64,000 nucleotides of DNA from assembly GCA_028291985.1 (NCBI GenBank), contig JAQGNE010000053.1, positions 41,273 through 105,272 of the forward strand, read 5' to 3'. The stretch comes from Polaromonas sp. (GTDB lineage Bacteria > Pseudomonadota > Gammaproteobacteria > Burkholderiales > Burkholderiaceae_C). Position 1 is the first letter of the stretch. Each line of letters begins with the position of its first letter. This document shows, piece after piece, positions 8,787-19,345 of this stretch. Below the pieces are notes generated by a model. That model was not told where the DNA came from and did not search any database. It was given only the letters and a program-made list of their open reading frames with translations. A program made the position numbers and the translations under genes.

Positions 8787-10172
8787 TTATTTCGCCAGCA
8801 GCGCATTGATAGGCTGCAGATCGTCGGGCGTCAGGCTGCCATTGGCCTGGCGCAGGCGCAGATTGCCCAGCAGGACGTTGTAGCGGGCCTGCGCGAGATC
8901 GCGCTTGGTTTGAAACAGCTGGCTTTGCGCGTTCAGCACATCGATATTGATGCGCACCCCGACCTGGTAACCGAGCCGGTTGGCGTCCAGCGCGCTCTGG
9001 CTGGAAAGTTCTGCCGCTTCCAGCGCTCTTACCTGGCCTTGGCCCGACTGCACGCCGAAGTAAGACGTGCGGGTGTTTTGGGCCACGATACGGCGGGCGG
9101 CTTCCAGGTCGCTGGAAGCCTTGTCACGCAGGGACAGCGTCTCGCGGATTCGGTTTTGCGTGGCGAAGCCGGCAAACAGCGGCAGGTTCAGCGACACACC
9201 GATGCTCGACGTGTTGGCCCGCGTCGAGAACGCGCTTTGCGCCGTGCCGGACGGGTTGCGGCTCAGGTTGTAGCTGGCAACCGCATCCACCGTCGGCTTG
9301 TGTCCGGCCTCGGCCTTGACGACTTCCAGCTCGGCGATGTCAACGCCGCTGCGCGCCTGCCGGATGCTCGGATGCACCAGCTCGGACTGCGCTACCCAGC
9401 TGCTGACATCGGCCGGTATGACGGTGGGCAGCGCAATCGGCAGGGTCAGGCCCTTGGGGTTTGCATTGGTGACGCCCACCAGTTGGTCCAGTGCGATCTT
9501 TCTGACCAGCAAGTCGTTTTCGGCTGCAAGCTCCTGCGCCGTGACCAGGTCAAAGCGGGCCTGGGCCTCGCGGGTGTCGGTGATGGTGGAGGTGCCGACC
9601 TCGAAGTTGCGTTTGGCAAAGGCCAGCTGCTCTGCCACGGCTGCTTTTTGCGCCTGCACAAAGGTCAGCGTGTCCTGCGCCACCAGCACATCAAAGTAGG
9701 CCTGGCTGGTGCGCACGATCAGGTCTTGCTCGGCCGCATCCAGCTGCGCCCGTGATTGCTCGACCTGGCGCTGGCTTTGCTGGTAGTTGGCCACATTGCC
9801 GGGACGGTACAGCGGCTGCGATGCCGACAGGGTGGCGTTTTGCGTGGCAAAGCTGCGGTCGACCGACGGGTTGGTGTTGTCGAAATTGCTGCGCGAGATG
9901 CCTGCACCAAGGCCGGCGGTAGGCAGCAGGCCAGCCCTGGCCTGCTCGGCGCGAAACACGTTCGCATCAAACTGCAGCCGCGACGACTGGTAGGACGCAT
10001 CGAACGCCCGCGCCGACTGGTAAAGCTCCACCAGGCTCTGGGCCATGGCCGGCGAACTGCTGGCCACCCACGCCGCCAGCGCACAAGCTGCCATGACGGC
10101 CCCCGACAGGAAGGGCTTGCCATGGGGCGCGCAAATCACAGCATGCGCCGTCGGTCGTGGGGGCGTGGTCAT
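8787..10172 (-). CDS. TolC-family outer-membrane efflux channel
   Basis: A 461-residue TolC-type protein that should form the trimeric outer-membrane tunnel of a tripartite exporter or type I secretion system. It has a signal peptide ending ...SSSPAMAQ, then the two repeated helical/beta halves (SLVELYQSARAFDASYQSSR at the start; LNLPLFAGFATQNRIRE in the second half), closing with LRQANGSLTPDDLQPINALL. Two nearby ATGs exist (10178 and 10172); the second has an AGGA at good spacing. It is the last gene of a minus-strand run Pcm-like, rhodanese, TolC and lies just downstream of the RND pump and adaptor, so it is the likely partner channel, though it may also serve other exporters. Confidence 0.92.
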   Translation of the reverse strand: MTTPPRPTAHAVICAPHGKPFLSGAVMAACALAAWVASSSPAMAQSLVELYQSARAFDASYQSSRLQFDANVFRAEQARAGLLPTAGLGAGISRSNFDNTNPSVDRSFATQNATLSASQPLYRPGNVANYQQSQRQVEQSRAQLDAAEQDLIVRTSQAYFDVLVAQDTLTFVQAQKAAVAEQLAFAKRNFEVGTSTITDTREAQARFDLVTAQELAAENDLLVRKIALDQLVGVTNANPKGLTLPIALPTVIPADVSSWVAQSELVHPSIRQARSGVDIAELEVVKAEAGHKPTVDAVASYNLSRNPSGTAQSAFSTRANTSSIGVSLNLPLFAGFATQNRIRETLSLRDKASSDLEAARRIVAQNTRTSYFGVQSGQGQVRALEAAELSSQSALDANRLGYQVGVRINIDVLNAQSQLFQTKRDLAQARYNVLLGNLRLRQANGSLTPDDLQPINALLAK

Positions 10173-10292
10173 AAGCATCCTGGTAGAGAAATAGGCAGCG
10201 ATATCAGGGGTTGGCGGGCGCAAAAAAAACGGTAGCGGTGGGTGGTGGCAGTCGTGTCGGTTGTCGTGGCACGTGTCAAGGCAGCGGGCGCA

Positions 10293-10661
10293 TCAATACA
10301 GGGGAACGCTGGCATCAACCTGCCGGGACCAGGCATCAATGCCGCCCTGCAGATTGACTACCTGCGTAAAACCGTGATGTGCCAGAAAGTTCGCTACCTG
10401 CATGCTGCGCATGCCGTGATGGCAGAGGCACGCCACCGGATGGTCTGCGCCGAAGCGGTCCTGCAGCTCCCGCACCCGTGCGGGGATCTGTCCCATCGGG
10501 ATCGTCACCAGTTCAAACCCGTCGGGTCGCACCGACGCTGCCTGCAACTCGTGGGGTTCACGCACATCCAGAAGGACGGGCAGGCCGGCAGGGCTGCCTG
10601 TTTCAGTTTGCGCGTCATCACGCCAGGCGGCAAAGTCGGCGGGCATTAGTTGCTGGACCAT
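10293..10661 (-). CDS. Rhodanese-domain protein
   Basis: A single-domain rhodanese of 122 residues with VLLDVREPHELQAA and the active-site loop CLCHHGMRS, whose second Cys is the persulfide carrier. Such proteins move sulfane sulfur in the cytoplasm; the partner is unknown. The start MVQQLMPADF is chosen because it follows the stop of the Pcm-like gene by only 4 bases; a longer frame overlaps that gene. It sits between the Pcm-like gene and the TolC gene in a run that recurs in Burkholderiales. Confidence 0.88.
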   Translation of the reverse strand: MVQQLMPADFAAWRDDAQTETGSPAGLPVLLDVREPHELQAASVRPDGFELVTIPMGQIPARVRELQDRFGADHPVACLCHHGMRSMQVANFLAHHGFTQVVNLQGGIDAWSRQVDASVPLY

Positions 10662-10665
10662 GGGG

Positions 10666-11361
10666 TCAGAAGGTAAAGCGTGAAGGCTCGGGAAAGTTGA
10701 CCAGGCGCGGCGCGACGGTGTCCCAGGCCTGTGTGGTGCGCCACGCGGTTTCGGCAACGCGCGTTACCAGCGTTGCGCGCATCACCGGCTCGATGCCCAC
10801 GATGGCGCTCAGGCGCCCGCCCACCGTCAGCATGGCCAGCAGCGGCTGCGGCACCTCGGGCACCGACCCGCTCAGCACGATGACATCAAACGGTCCGCGT
10901 AGCGGACCATTGCCACCTACCGCCTGCGCCAGGTTGACCGACCCATCGCCGGTGCGGACCTCGGCGTTGTAGATGCCGGCACGGCTCAAATTGCCGCGTG
11001 CGATTTCAGCCAGGTCAGCATCGATCTCGATTGTGGTGACCTGTTGGCCACGGTGGCCTAGCAGCGCGGCCATGTAACCGGAGCCGGTGCCGATTTCAAG
11101 CACACGCTCATGCTTTTGCACTGCCACGTCCTGCAGGATGCGGGCTTCCACCTTGGGCGCCAGCATGCACTGGTCGGGATGATGTTGCAGGTCGGGTGTC
11201 AGCGGGATTTCCATATCGGCAAAAGCCAGCGCGCGGCACGCCAGCGGCACAAAGTCTTCACGCTTGACGATGGCCAGCAGCGAAAGCACCTGGTTGTCCA
11301 GCACCTCCCAGGGGCGGATCTGCTGCTCGATCATGTTGAAGCGGGCTTGTTCGTAGTTCAT
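10666..11361 (-). CDS. Protein-L-isoaspartate O-methyltransferase family protein
   Basis: A 231-residue SAM-dependent methyltransferase of the Pcm fold: VLEIGTGSGYMAALLGHRGQ is the SAM-binding motif I, followed by VTTIEIDADLAEIARGNL and FDVIVLSGSVPEVPQPLLAML. True Pcm repairs isoaspartyl residues in aged proteins. This group, found beside tolC in Burkholderiales, differs from canonical Pcm in its substrate-proximal loops (for example LAFADMEIPLTPDLQ), so the substrate is uncertain and I give no symbol. It heads the Pcm-like, rhodanese, TolC run. Confidence 0.82.
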   Translation of the reverse strand: MNYEQARFNMIEQQIRPWEVLDNQVLSLLAIVKREDFVPLACRALAFADMEIPLTPDLQHHPDQCMLAPKVEARILQDVAVQKHERVLEIGTGSGYMAALLGHRGQQVTTIEIDADLAEIARGNLSRAGIYNAEVRTGDGSVNLAQAVGGNGPLRGPFDVIVLSGSVPEVPQPLLAMLTVGGRLSAIVGIEPVMRATLVTRVAETAWRTTQAWDTVAPRLVNFPEPSRFTF

Positions 11362-11455
11362 GGCGGCTCTGTTGTTATGGTCAAAAAATGAAAGAGAAGT
11401 TCAGGCAGAAACCTGCTGGCGAAGGCTTGCTGGTGGCGTCTGGCAAGGCATCTGG

Positions 11456-14400
11456 TCAAACCCCGATTTTAGTCTGGCGTGCCCTGGTGACGGGCAATGT
11501 GGCGCCTTTGGCGGCATCATCAGGCCCGTCACCAGGGCTACCCGCGGCGCGCGCGGCACGCCCTGAAAAACGCCGCTTGAACCATTCACCGAGGTCGTCG
11601 AGATAGCAATAGGCCACAGGTACCACCACCAGCGTGAGCAGTGACGAGGTGATGACGCCGCCGATCACCGCCTGACCCATCGGGGCGCGCTGCTCGGACC
11701 CTTCGGTCAATGCAAAGGCAAGCGGCACCATGCCAAAAATCATCGCCAGTGTGGTCATCAAAATCGGCCGCAGGCGAACTTTGGCGGCTTCCAGCAACGC
11801 GTCATTGCGGTCCATACCGGGTGCCAGCTGGCCGTTCTCATCGACGTGCTCGGCGCGAACACGGTTCGCAAAGTCAACCAGCAAAATGGCGTTTTTGGTC
11901 ACCAGGCCCATCAGCATGACGATGCCAATGACCGAAAACATCGACAGCGCCGAGCCAAACAGCAGCAAGGCCAGCACCACGCCGATCAAGGTCAGCGGCA
12001 GCGATGTCATCAAGGCCACAGGCAGCAGAAAGCTCCTGAACTGGCTGGCCAGAATCATGTAGATGAACAGGATGGCCATCACCAGCGCTGAAATCGCGTA
12101 GCCGAAGGACTCCGACATGTTGCGCGTCGAGCCGCTGAACTGGTAGCGGTAGCCTGGCGGAAAGTCGATGCCGTCCAGCGCCGCTTTCACATCGCTGGAC
12201 ACCTCGCCGCCGGTGCGGTTGTACACATTGCCGTTGATGGCGACTTCACGTGCCAGGTCACGCCGGTTGATCTGATTCGGCCCGGTCGTCTCTGTCACGC
12301 GCGCGATCTGATTGAGCCGGATGACGCGGGTCGAGCCATCAGTATTGCTGCCCATCGCAGCGCTGCTGAAAGACAGGCGCGCCAGGTCGTCGGGCGAGTT
12401 GCGGGCTTCCGGCGACAGACGTACGTTGACGTTGTAGGTCTGGTCATCCGGCGCGCGCCAGTTGCCCACCGTTTCGCCCGCCACCAGTGTGCGCAGCGCA
12501 TCGCCTACCTGGGATATGGAAAGGCCGAGGTCGCTCGCGGCATCGCGCCGCACCCTGACATCAATCACCGGCTTGTCGGCCTTGATGCTGGAGTCCAGGT
12601 CAACCAAGCCATCAATGCCGCGGATTTTTTCCGTCACGCGCTGCGTCAGGCGCTCCAGCTCTTTCAAGTCCGGCCCTTGCAGCGAAAACTCAAGCTGCTT
12701 GCCGCCACCCACCGAATCCAGCAAGCCGACGTGGGTGACGGTGATGCCGGCCACCTGGTTCAAACGGTTGCGCAGTACGCCCGACATCTCGTCAACGCTG
12801 CGGCTTCGGGCCTTGCGGTCTACCAGCCGGATGTACATATTCGCGTACATCTTGCCCTGGGCATTGCCGGTGTTGAGTGTGGCCAGTGTGTACCGTACCT
12901 CGGGGAATTCCCGCACGATGGCCTCCACCTGGCGGGCCTTGGCCTCGGTCGCCTCCAGTGAGGAGCCGACCGGGGTATGAAAGCTCAGGCTGGTTTCGGA
13001 GAAGTCGGCTTTCGGCACAAACTCGGTGCCGAGCAGGGGCACCATCAGGACACTGACCACAAAGATGACAGCGGCCGTGGCCAGCGTCGCCAGCTTGTGC
13101 ACCAGTGCCCAGCGCAGCACCGCCTGATAGCGCTGGCCCAGTGCGTCCGTCGCCTGTTCAAAAGTGGCCGTGATGCGGCCCAGCGTTTTGTCATAGCGAC
13201 TCCGGGGCAGATGCGGATTGCCTTTCGCCCTGATGGAAGGGTCATGCCAGATGCTGGACAGCATCGGGTCGAGCGTGAAGCTGACAAACATCGATATCAG
13301 CACGGCAGCCACGATGGTGATGCCGAACTCATGAAAGAACTTGCCGATGATGCCACCCATGAAACCGATCGGCAAAAACACCGCCACGATCGAGAACGTG
13401 GTGGCCAGCACAGCAAGACCGATCTCGCGCGTGCCGTCCATCGAGGCCTGGTAAGCGGGCTTGCCCATCTGCACATGCCGCACGATGTTTTCACGCACCA
13501 CGATCGCGTCGTCGATCAGCAAACCCACGCACAGGGACAGCGCCATCAGCGTGATCATGTTGATGGTGAAACCAAACAGGTTCATGAAGAAAAAGGTGCC
13601 GATGATCGAGATCGGCAGCGTCAGGCCGGTGATGACGGTGGAGCGCCAGGAATTGAGGAACAAAAAGACGATCAGCACGGTAAGAAGGGCGCCCTCGATG
13701 AGCGTGCGCCGGACGTTGTCGACCGCCACGCGAATCGGTCGCGATGAATCGGCGATCAGTTCCAGGCGCATGCCCGCAGGTAACTGCGACCGCATGTCCT
13801 GCACCGCCTCGTTCAGCCCGTCCACCACCGCGATGGTGTTTTCGTCCTGCGCTTTTTGCACCGTAAGCAGCAGGGTGCGCTGGCCGTTGTAAAGCGCAAG
13901 ACTGTCGACCTCCTGCGCGCCATCCGACACACGGGCCACCTGACTGACGGTGATCGGCACGCCCTTTTTACGTGTGACGATGATCTGCCCAAAGTCTTCC
14001 GGCCGCTGCATGCGCGCATCGATCCTGACCACCCGTTCCTGTGCCAGCGAACGCACGGCGCCGACCGGCAAATCCTGGTTTTCAGTACGCACCGCGCTGG
14101 CCACCTGGTCAGCCGTCACCCCCAGCGCTTCCATCGCCTGCGGGTCAAGGTAGATGTTGATCTCGCGCTTGGTGCCCCCGACCAGGGTGACAGAGCCAGC
14201 GCCCCGCACATTTTCGAGCCGCTTCCTGAGCACCTGATCCGCCCAGTTGGTGAGCTCTACTGCAGATGTGGTCCCCTCGCTCCCCACTGCGTGTGGTTCG
14301 CTGCCCCCCCGGGGGAGCCCTGCGCCTGCGGTCCGGCAAAGCCGGTCCCGCGGCCCCTGCTTGCACGGATCCTCTGAGGCGGTGTCTTCCGCGGTTTTGC

Positions 14401-14860
14401 CTTGCGGTTTCAACGGCGATGCCACCGGCAATACAGCTACCGACCAGACGGCGCGGCTGGCCGGATCGAAACGCAGCACGCGCGGCTCTTTCACCTCATC
14501 GCGAAAGGCCGGTCTTATCGCAGCCATCTTTTCGCGCACATCCTCGGCGGCCTTGCGTCCCTCAACATACAGCTGAAACTCGATGACCACCACCGACTGG
14601 CCTTCGTGGCTGCGTGAGGTGAGGCTGTTGATGCCTGCAATCGAATGGACGCCTTCCTCGATTTTCTGGGTGACTTCGCTTTCGACGATTTCGGGCGATG
14701 CGCCGGGGTATTCGGCCGTAACCACCACCACCGGAAAATCGATATTGGGAAACTGGTCGATCTGCATCCGCTGGTACGAGAACAGACCCAGCACCACGAT
14801 CGCCAGCATCACCATGACGGCGAACACGGGGTTTTTAAGGCTGACCTGGGTGAACCACAT
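11456..14860 (-). CDS. RND multidrug efflux permease (AcrB/HAE1 type) with a repeat-derived insert
   Basis: The inner-membrane proton-driven pump of a tripartite exporter. The N-terminus [33 protein letters not shown], the TM4 proton-relay pair in [17 protein letters not shown] and the C-terminal TM bundle ([36 protein letters not shown]) are all present. At 1134 residues it is longer than most HAE1 pumps. About 35 extra residues ([14 protein letters not shown] through [10 protein letters not shown]) lie in the porter domain just before [16 protein letters not shown]; they coincide with a G/C palindromic repeat found elsewhere in the window. Its ATG follows the adaptor stop by 21 bases, so it is co-transcribed with adaptor and TetR genes. 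Confidence 0.93.
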   Translation of the reverse strand: MWFTQVSLKNPVFAVMVMLAIVVLGLFSYQRMQIDQFPNIDFPVVVVTAEYPGASPEIVESEVTQKIEEGVHSIAGINSLTSRSHEGQSVVVIEFQLYVEGRKAAEDVREKMAAIRPAFRDEVKEPRVLRFDPASRAVWSVAVLPVASPLKPQGKTAEDTASEDPCKQGPRDRLCRTAGAGLPRGGSEPHAVGSEGTTSAVELTNWADQVLRKRLENVRGAGSVTLVGGTKREINIYLDPQAMEALGVTADQVASAVRTENQDLPVGAVRSLAQERVVRIDARMQRPEDFGQIIVTRKKGVPITVSQVARVSDGAQEVDSLALYNGQRTLLLTVQKAQDENTIAVVDGLNEAVQDMRSQLPAGMRLELIADSSRPIRVAVDNVRRTLIEGALLTVLIVFLFLNSWRSTVITGLTLPISIIGTFFFMNLFGFTINMITLMALSLCVGLLIDDAIVVRENIVRHVQMGKPAYQASMDGTREIGLAVLATTFSIVAVFLPIGFMGGIIGKFFHEFGITIVAAVLISMFVSFTLDPMLSSIWHDPSIRAKGNPHLPRSRYDKTLGRITATFEQATDALGQRYQAVLRWALVHKLATLATAAVIFVVSVLMVPLLGTEFVPKADFSETSLSFHTPVGSSLEATEAKARQVEAIVREFPEVRYTLATLNTGNAQGKMYANMYIRLVDRKARSRSVDEMSGVLRNRLNQVAGITVTHVGLLDSVGGGKQLEFSLQGPDLKELERLTQRVTEKIRGIDGLVDLDSSIKADKPVIDVRVRRDAASDLGLSISQVGDALRTLVAGETVGNWRAPDDQTYNVNVRLSPEARNSPDDLARLSFSSAAMGSNTDGSTRVIRLNQIARVTETTGPNQINRRDLAREVAINGNVYNRTGGEVSSDVKAALDGIDFPPGYRYQFSGSTRNMSESFGYAISALVMAILFIYMILASQFRSFLLPVALMTSLPLTLIGVVLALLLFGSALSMFSVIGIVMLMGLVTKNAILLVDFANRVRAEHVDENGQLAPGMDRNDALLEAAKVRLRPILMTTLAMIFGMVPLAFALTEGSEQRAPMGQAVIGGVITSSLLTLVVVPVAYCYLDDLGEWFKRRFSGRAARAAGSPGDGPDDAAKGATLPVTRARQTKIGV
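14262..14372 (-). repeat. GC palindromic repeat (family B), copy inside the RND pump gene
   Basis: Contains GTGTGGTTCGCTGCCCCCC with the complementary G-run beside it, then CCGGCAAAGCCGG and GCGGCCCC blocks, the same modules as the intergenic copies near 28.8, 30.0 and 47.1 kb. It is read through in frame as Arg/Gly/Pro/Ser-rich residues in the porter domain. Confidence 0.65.
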
Positions 14861-14881
14861 GGCGTGCTGCGCGGCGGCGTA

Positions 14882-16105
14882 TCAGGGGCTGGGCTTGCCG
14901 GGCGCCGGCGCCATGGCGGTAAAGCGCACGGCGGAGCCTTCACGCACGACGCCCGCCTGTCCGCGCAGAACCACCGCACCTTCAGGAACCGGCTGGTCCA
15001 CGCCCGTGACGGCCACCACCTGTTCGCCTGCGATGTTTCCCCGCTCGCCGGTGCGAACTGCGCGGTGCACGACCCGGTCGCTTTCAACCAGCTGGATGTA
15101 CGGCACCGGCTTGTCGATGCGCACGCTGGTCAGCGGGACCGCCAGCACCGATGTGCGGGCGGTGTGGAGCGTTCCCTGCGCAAACAGCCCCTGCCGCAGC
15201 AGCACCGGCGATGCGGCGGCGGGGTCGTTGCCGGCTGCCGTATCTGCGGCGCGTGGGTTGTCAATGCTCAGGTAAGCCAGAACACTCCGGCTGCCGGCCT
15301 GCGCGCTGGGGTTGATGCGCACCACCTGCGCGGTAACCGGCTGTGCGCTGCCTTCCATCGACAACTGCGCCGTCTGCCCGACGCGAACCTGCACCGACTC
15401 GGCAGCGCCCAGGCTGGCCTGTAACTCCAGCCGGCTGATGTCCACAATCTCGACGATGCTGCTTTCCACATTGACATGCTCGCCGGGCTGCGCCAGACGC
15501 TGCGCCACCTGCCCCGAAATAGGCGCCCGCACCACGGTGTCGCTCACCGTTTTGGCGCTGACCTCCACTGCCGCCAGGGCTGCCTTGTAGGTTGCATCGG
15601 CTGCGTTCAAGCTGGCCAGCGAGGTGTCAAGCCCGGTTTTGGAGATGAAGCCTTGCTCGACCAGCGCCTTGTTGTTGTCGTACTGGCGCCGGGCAATCTC
15701 GACCTGCGCCCTGGCCGAGGCAGCCTGGTTTTGCGCCTGGCGCACCCGTGACTGGTATTCGCTGGCGTCGATGCGCGCCAGCACCTGGCCGGCCTTGACG
15801 CTGTCGCCTTCGCGCACCGTCAGCCCCTGCAGATCACCGCTGACACGTGCTTTCACCAGGGCCGAATTGACAGCTTTGAGTGCGCCCGAAATCGGCAGCC
15901 CGGCTTCTATCTCGACGGTTTTCGCTTTCACCACGTCGCTGTCGGCAAGCTCCACCACACCGGCTTGCCTCAAGGCGGTAACTGCGGCAAGCTGCTCGCT
16001 TTTCGCCTTGCGTGCTGACAGGACTCGTGTTACCCCGACAGCCACCAGCGCCATCACGACCAGCAATGCCAGCCATTTCAAGTAAGGGGGCCGAAGGGCA
16101 CGCAT
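14882..16105 (-). CDS. RND efflux periplasmic adaptor (membrane fusion protein)
   Basis: A 407-residue HlyD/AcrA-type adaptor linking the RND pump to a TolC channel. It starts with an uncleaved-looking N-terminal anchor (YLKWLALLVVMALVAVGVTR), followed by a lipoyl half (LTVREGDSVKAGQVLARID), a helical hairpin (residues ~125-190, QAQNQAASARAQVEIARRQY), the second lipoyl half (APISGQVAQRLAQPGEHV) and beta-barrel domains. Its ATG follows the stop of the TetR gene by one base and it is followed by the pump, giving the order regulator, adaptor, pump. Confidence 0.92.
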   Translation of the reverse strand: MRALRPPYLKWLALLVVMALVAVGVTRVLSARKAKSEQLAAVTALRQAGVVELADSDVVKAKTVEIEAGLPISGALKAVNSALVKARVSGDLQGLTVREGDSVKAGQVLARIDASEYQSRVRQAQNQAASARAQVEIARRQYDNNKALVEQGFISKTGLDTSLASLNAADATYKAALAAVEVSAKTVSDTVVRAPISGQVAQRLAQPGEHVNVESSIVEIVDISRLELQASLGAAESVQVRVGQTAQLSMEGSAQPVTAQVVRINPSAQAGSRSVLAYLSIDNPRAADTAAGNDPAAASPVLLRQGLFAQGTLHTARTSVLAVPLTSVRIDKPVPYIQLVESDRVVHRAVRTGERGNIAGEQVVAVTGVDQPVPEGAVVLRGQAGVVREGSAVRFTAMAPAPGKPSP

Positions 16106-16106
16106 G

Positions 16107-16811
16107 TCAGGTGGGCAAGTGGGGCGAAGGAGCCGTAGCGGGCGCAGGCGCTGCAGTGGCGCTGATGCCCTGCAGAATCACGCCCAGCTGCGAGGCGATG
16201 TATTTTTTGGGGTCCAGCACGATGTCGTCGCGCGCACAGACGCCGCCGGAGTGCTTGGCGAGGATCAAAAACATCATGGGTGCGATCAGGCTATAGACCG
16301 CGTAATCCAGGTCCAGCGGCCGGAATTCGTTGCGGTCGATTCCGCGCTGCAGGATGCGCCGGATTAACGACTGGCCGGGCTTTATGACCTCTTGTTGGTA
16401 GAAGCTGGCAAGCTCCGGGAAGTTGGTGGCTTCGCTCATCATCAGCTTGGTGATGCCCGATGCGCGGGTGGCGCCAACCCGGTCCCACCAGGCATTCATG
16501 CAATAGGTGACCATGTCCGCGCCCGTGCCCTCAAATGTCTGGAACTCTTCGCCCCATTCCTTGAAGCGGCCGGAAATGTTCTCCCGAACGACCGCCTTGA
16601 AAAGCTCTTCCTTGCTTGGGAAATAGAGGAAGAGGGTCCCTTTGGACACCCCGGCGCGGGCCGCTACTTCCTCGACGCGGGTTGCAGCAAAACCTTTTTC
16701 GACAAACAGGTCCAGCGCAGCATCCAGCAGTTCGCCGGGCCGCGCTTCCTTGCGCCGCTCGCGCTTGCCCCCGCCCGGCTCGTTTTTGCAGAATAATTTT
16801 GAAAAAGACAT
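16107..16811 (-). CDS. TetR/AcrR-family repressor of the adjacent RND operon
   Basis: 234 residues. The N-terminal helix-turn-helix is clear (LLDAALDLFVEKGFAATRVE, ARAGVSKGTLFLYFPSKEEL) and the C-terminal ligand domain is variable, as usual. It is the first gene of the efflux operon, one base before the adaptor gene. A perfect 14-base palindrome lies 9 bases before its start, so it very probably represses itself and the pump and is released by a pump substrate. Confidence 0.9.
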   Translation of the reverse strand: MSFSKLFCKNEPGGGKRERRKEARPGELLDAALDLFVEKGFAATRVEEVAARAGVSKGTLFLYFPSKEELFKAVVRENISGRFKEWGEEFQTFEGTGADMVTYCMNAWWDRVGATRASGITKLMMSEATNFPELASFYQQEVIKPGQSLIRRILQRGIDRNEFRPLDLDYAVYSLIAPMMFLILAKHSGGVCARDDIVLDPKKYIASQLGVILQGISATAAPAPATAPSPHLPT

Positions 16812-16820
16812 GTATTACTG

Positions 16821-16834
16821 ACTAACCGGTTAGT
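16821..16834. promoter_or_regulatory. Palindromic operator of the TetR-adaptor-RND operon
   Basis: ACTAACCGGTTAGT is a perfect 14-base palindrome, the kind of site TetR dimers bind. It lies 9 bases upstream of the TetR start at 16811, where binding would block RNA polymerase. Confidence 0.75.
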
Positions 16835-16920
16835 AATGTAGCCCCGGGCACCGCAGGCGTCAAGACGCAAGGCTCTTGCTGCAGGGTAAAAATGCAGGCT
16901 CTGACGGGCGATGGGGCGAA

Positions 16921-16951
16921 CAAAATAAAAAAGGGAGGTCATGACCTCCCT
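16921..16951 (-). terminator. Rho-independent terminator of gcdH
   Basis: GGGAGGTCATGACCTCCC (16933-16950) is a perfect 18-base palindrome. On the minus strand it is followed by a run of T, the correct orientation to end the gcdH transcript about 75 bases after its stop. Confidence 0.85.
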
Positions 16952-16967
16952 TCGTATTGTGGCTACG

Positions 16968-17035
16968 TATTTGATAGCTATAAGCCCTTTAACTGCCTGG
17001 GCTGGAGGCCTAAAAAGCTTACAAAATCAATAAAA
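16968..17035 (+). repeat. Dispersed ATAGC...GGGCT repeat, copy 4
   Basis: GATAGCTATAAGCCC, then CTGCCTGGGCTGGAGGCC and an A/T-rich tail. It is one of the best-preserved copies and lies between gcdH and its terminator, so the gcdH transcript runs through it. Confidence 0.7.
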
Positions 17036-18235
17036 AGCCTGCAAACCGGTTTGCGCACGCCCAAGGATCAGCGCATGCACATCATGCGTGCCTTCATAGG
17101 TGTTGACGGTTTCCAGGTTGATCATGTGGCGGATCACGTGGTACTCGTCATGAATGCCGTTGCCGCCATGCATGTCGCGCGCCAGACGGGCGATGTCCAG
17201 GGCCTTGCCGCATGAATTGCGCTTGATCAGCGAAATCATCTCCGGCACATCTTTTCCGTCGTCCATCAGGCGGCCAACCTGCAGGCACGCCTGCAGACCC
17301 AGCGCAATTTCGGTCTGCATGTCAGCCAGTTTTTTCTGGATCAACTGGTTCTGCGCCAGCGGGCGGCCGAACTGCACACGGTCCATCGTGTACTGGCGGG
17401 CGCGGAACCAGCAGTCCTCAGCCGCGCCAAGCGCGCCCCAGGCGATGCCGTAGCGCGCCTTGTTCAGGCAGCCGAAGGGGCCTTTTAAGCCGCTCACATT
17501 CGGCAGCAGATTGGCCTCGGGCACGAACACGTCGTCCATGACGATCTCGCCGGTGATCGATGCGCGCAGGCTCATCTTGCCTTCGATCTTGGGTGCGCTC
17601 AGGCCCTTCATGCCTTTTTCCAGGATGAAGCCGCGAATGCTTTCCTGGCCGCCGACCTTGCCGTCCGGGTCCTCCATCTTGGCCCATACCACAAAGACAT
17701 CGGCGATCGGGCTGTTGGTAATCCACATCTTGGCGCCCTTGAGGATGTAGCCGCCATCCACCGGTTTGGCGCGCGTCAGCATGCTGGCCGGGTCCGAGCC
17801 GTGGTTAGGTTCTGTGAGGCCGAAGCAGCCGACCCATTCGCCGGTCGCCAGCTTGGGCAGGTATTTTTCTTTTTGCATCTCGCTGCCGTAGGCATTGATC
17901 GGGTGCATGACCAGCGAAGACTGCACGCTGATGGCGCTACGGTAGCCGCTGTCCACACGCTCGACTTCACGGGCGATCAGGCCGTAAGCCACATAGCTCA
18001 GGCCGGCGCAGCCGTAGCCCTCGATTGTCGAGCCCAGAAAACCCATGGCACCGGCCTCGTTCATGATCTCGCGGTCAAACTTTTCATGCCGGGCCGCCAT
18101 CAGCACACGCGTCTGGAGCTTGTCCTGGCAGAACGCGTGTGCCGCATCCACGATGGCACGCTCGTCGTCAGACAGCTGCTCTGCCAGCATCAGGGGGTCT
18201 TGCCAGACAAATTTGGGCTTTACGGTGGTTTTCAT
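17027..18235 (-). CDS. gcdH: Glutaryl-CoA dehydrogenase
   Basis: An FAD-dependent acyl-CoA dehydrogenase of 402 residues that oxidises and decarboxylates glutaryl-CoA to crotonyl-CoA in lysine, tryptophan and dicarboxylate breakdown. Family markers include [52 protein letters not shown] and the catalytic Glu in [16 protein letters not shown], which matches glutaryl-CoA rather than short-chain dehydrogenases. Electrons go to ETF. It is divergent from a LysR-type gene, the usual arrangement in Burkholderiales, and is followed by a strong terminator. Confidence 0.94.
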   Translation of the reverse strand: MKTTVKPKFVWQDPLMLAEQLSDDERAIVDAAHAFCQDKLQTRVLMAARHEKFDREIMNEAGAMGFLGSTIEGYGCAGLSYVAYGLIAREVERVDSGYRSAISVQSSLVMHPINAYGSEMQKEKYLPKLATGEWVGCFGLTEPNHGSDPASMLTRAKPVDGGYILKGAKMWITNSPIADVFVVWAKMEDPDGKVGGQESIRGFILEKGMKGLSAPKIEGKMSLRASITGEIVMDDVFVPEANLLPNVSGLKGPFGCLNKARYGIAWGALGAAEDCWFRARQYTMDRVQFGRPLAQNQLIQKKLADMQTEIALGLQACLQVGRLMDDGKDVPEMISLIKRNSCGKALDIARLARDMHGGNGIHDEYHVIRHMINLETVNTYEGTHDVHALILGRAQTGLQAFY

Positions 18236-18332
18236 TGCGGGTCTCCGGTGTCGTTGGAATGTTCTCGCCAGTTTAGGCCCGCAGGCTTGCCCAGCTTGCC
18301 CGGGATTGTTTCTCCCCGATAAATACTTGTCT

Positions 18333-18371
18333 AATACAAAATAGCGATTCGACGATCTGAAATTTGTATTG
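18333..18371. promoter_or_regulatory. Divergent gcdH/LysR control region with an AATACAAA...TTTGTATT dyad
   Basis: The two genes start about 136 bases apart. An inverted pair AATACAAA / TTTGTATT lies next to the LysR start, compatible with a LysR-type binding site controlling both genes. The dyad is A/T-rich and could be partly chance. Confidence 0.45.
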
Positions 18372-19268
18372 ATGGAATTCAGGCACCTGCGTTATTTTCT
18401 GGTTTTAGCCGAAGAGCTTCACTACGGCCGGGCAGCGCGGCGCCTGTCAATCTCGCAACCGCCGCTCTCCCTGAACATTCAGCAGCTCGAAGCGTCGGTG
18501 GGCGCGCTGCTGCTCACTCGTAACAGCAAGCAGGTGGTGCTGACTGCCGCCGGGCGGGCCTTTGTTCCGGCAGCGCGCGCATTGCTGGAGCAGGCCAGCC
18601 AGGCAGCCGATCTCGCCAGGGATGTGGGGCAGGGCATGGCAGGCAGCCTGTCGATCGGTTTTGCTGGCACGCTGCTATACAGCGGTCTGCCGGATATTCT
18701 GGCGCGGTTTCAGGCGCAGCACCCCTTGCTTCGCGTCACGCTGAAAGAGCTCAGTTCCAGCGAGCAACTGATCGAGCTGGCCCATGACCGGCTGGACCTG
18801 GGCTTTGCGCACACCACCCGCGTGCCGCCGGAGCTCAGCCAGGTGCTGGTTGCCAGCCAGGCTTTTGTCGGCTGCCTGCCTGCCGGGCATGCATTGGCCA
18901 GCAGTGCCGCGTTAGCCCTGAGGTCACTCAAGGGCGAGCCTTTCGCCGTGGTCTCGCGCACCGTGTCGCCCGACTACCACGACCGCATCATCCAGACCTG
19001 CCTGCAGGCTGGTTTTTATCCTGACGTTCGCTACGAGCTGCAGCACTGGCTGAGCGTGGCCTCGCTTGTCTCACGCGGCATGGGCGTGGCGCTGGTTCCC
19101 GAAGCGCTGCAGAAGTCGGCTGTTCCAGGTGCGGTATTTGTAGCGCTCGAGTCTGCAGGCGAGGCTGAGGCGCCCGCGCCCTATGAAACCCACTGCCTCT
19201 GGAAGACGCACCGGAGCGATGTGGCCCTGGCCGCATTTGTGCAGGCCGTGAAAGATTCCCTCACATGA
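18372..19268 (+). CDS. LysR-family regulator, probably of gcdH
   Basis: A 298-residue LysR protein with the N-terminal winged HTH ([20 protein letters not shown], then [19 protein letters not shown]) and a two-lobed effector domain. It is divergently transcribed from gcdH with a shared control region, the arrangement of GcdR-type activators that respond to glutarate or glutaryl-CoA. The function is inferred from position. The second Met codon (MEFRHLRYF) is the normal LysR start and is preferred to a TTG one codon upstream. Confidence 0.88.
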   Translation: MEFRHLRYFLVLAEELHYGRAARRLSISQPPLSLNIQQLEASVGALLLTRNSKQVVLTAAGRAFVPAARALLEQASQAADLARDVGQGMAGSLSIGFAGTLLYSGLPDILARFQAQHPLLRVTLKELSSSEQLIELAHDRLDLGFAHTTRVPPELSQVLVASQAFVGCLPAGHALASSAALALRSLKGEPFAVVSRTVSPDYHDRIIQTCLQAGFYPDVRYELQHWLSVASLVSRGMGVALVPEALQKSAVPGAVFVALESAGEAEAPAPYETHCLWKTHRSDVALAAFVQAVKDSLT

Positions 19269-19345
19269 GACGACTGTATTGAGCCGGCACTACAGTCAGC
19301 CGGTGTCACGCAACTGCAGGCGATCACGCCGGAAGGATCAAGACC

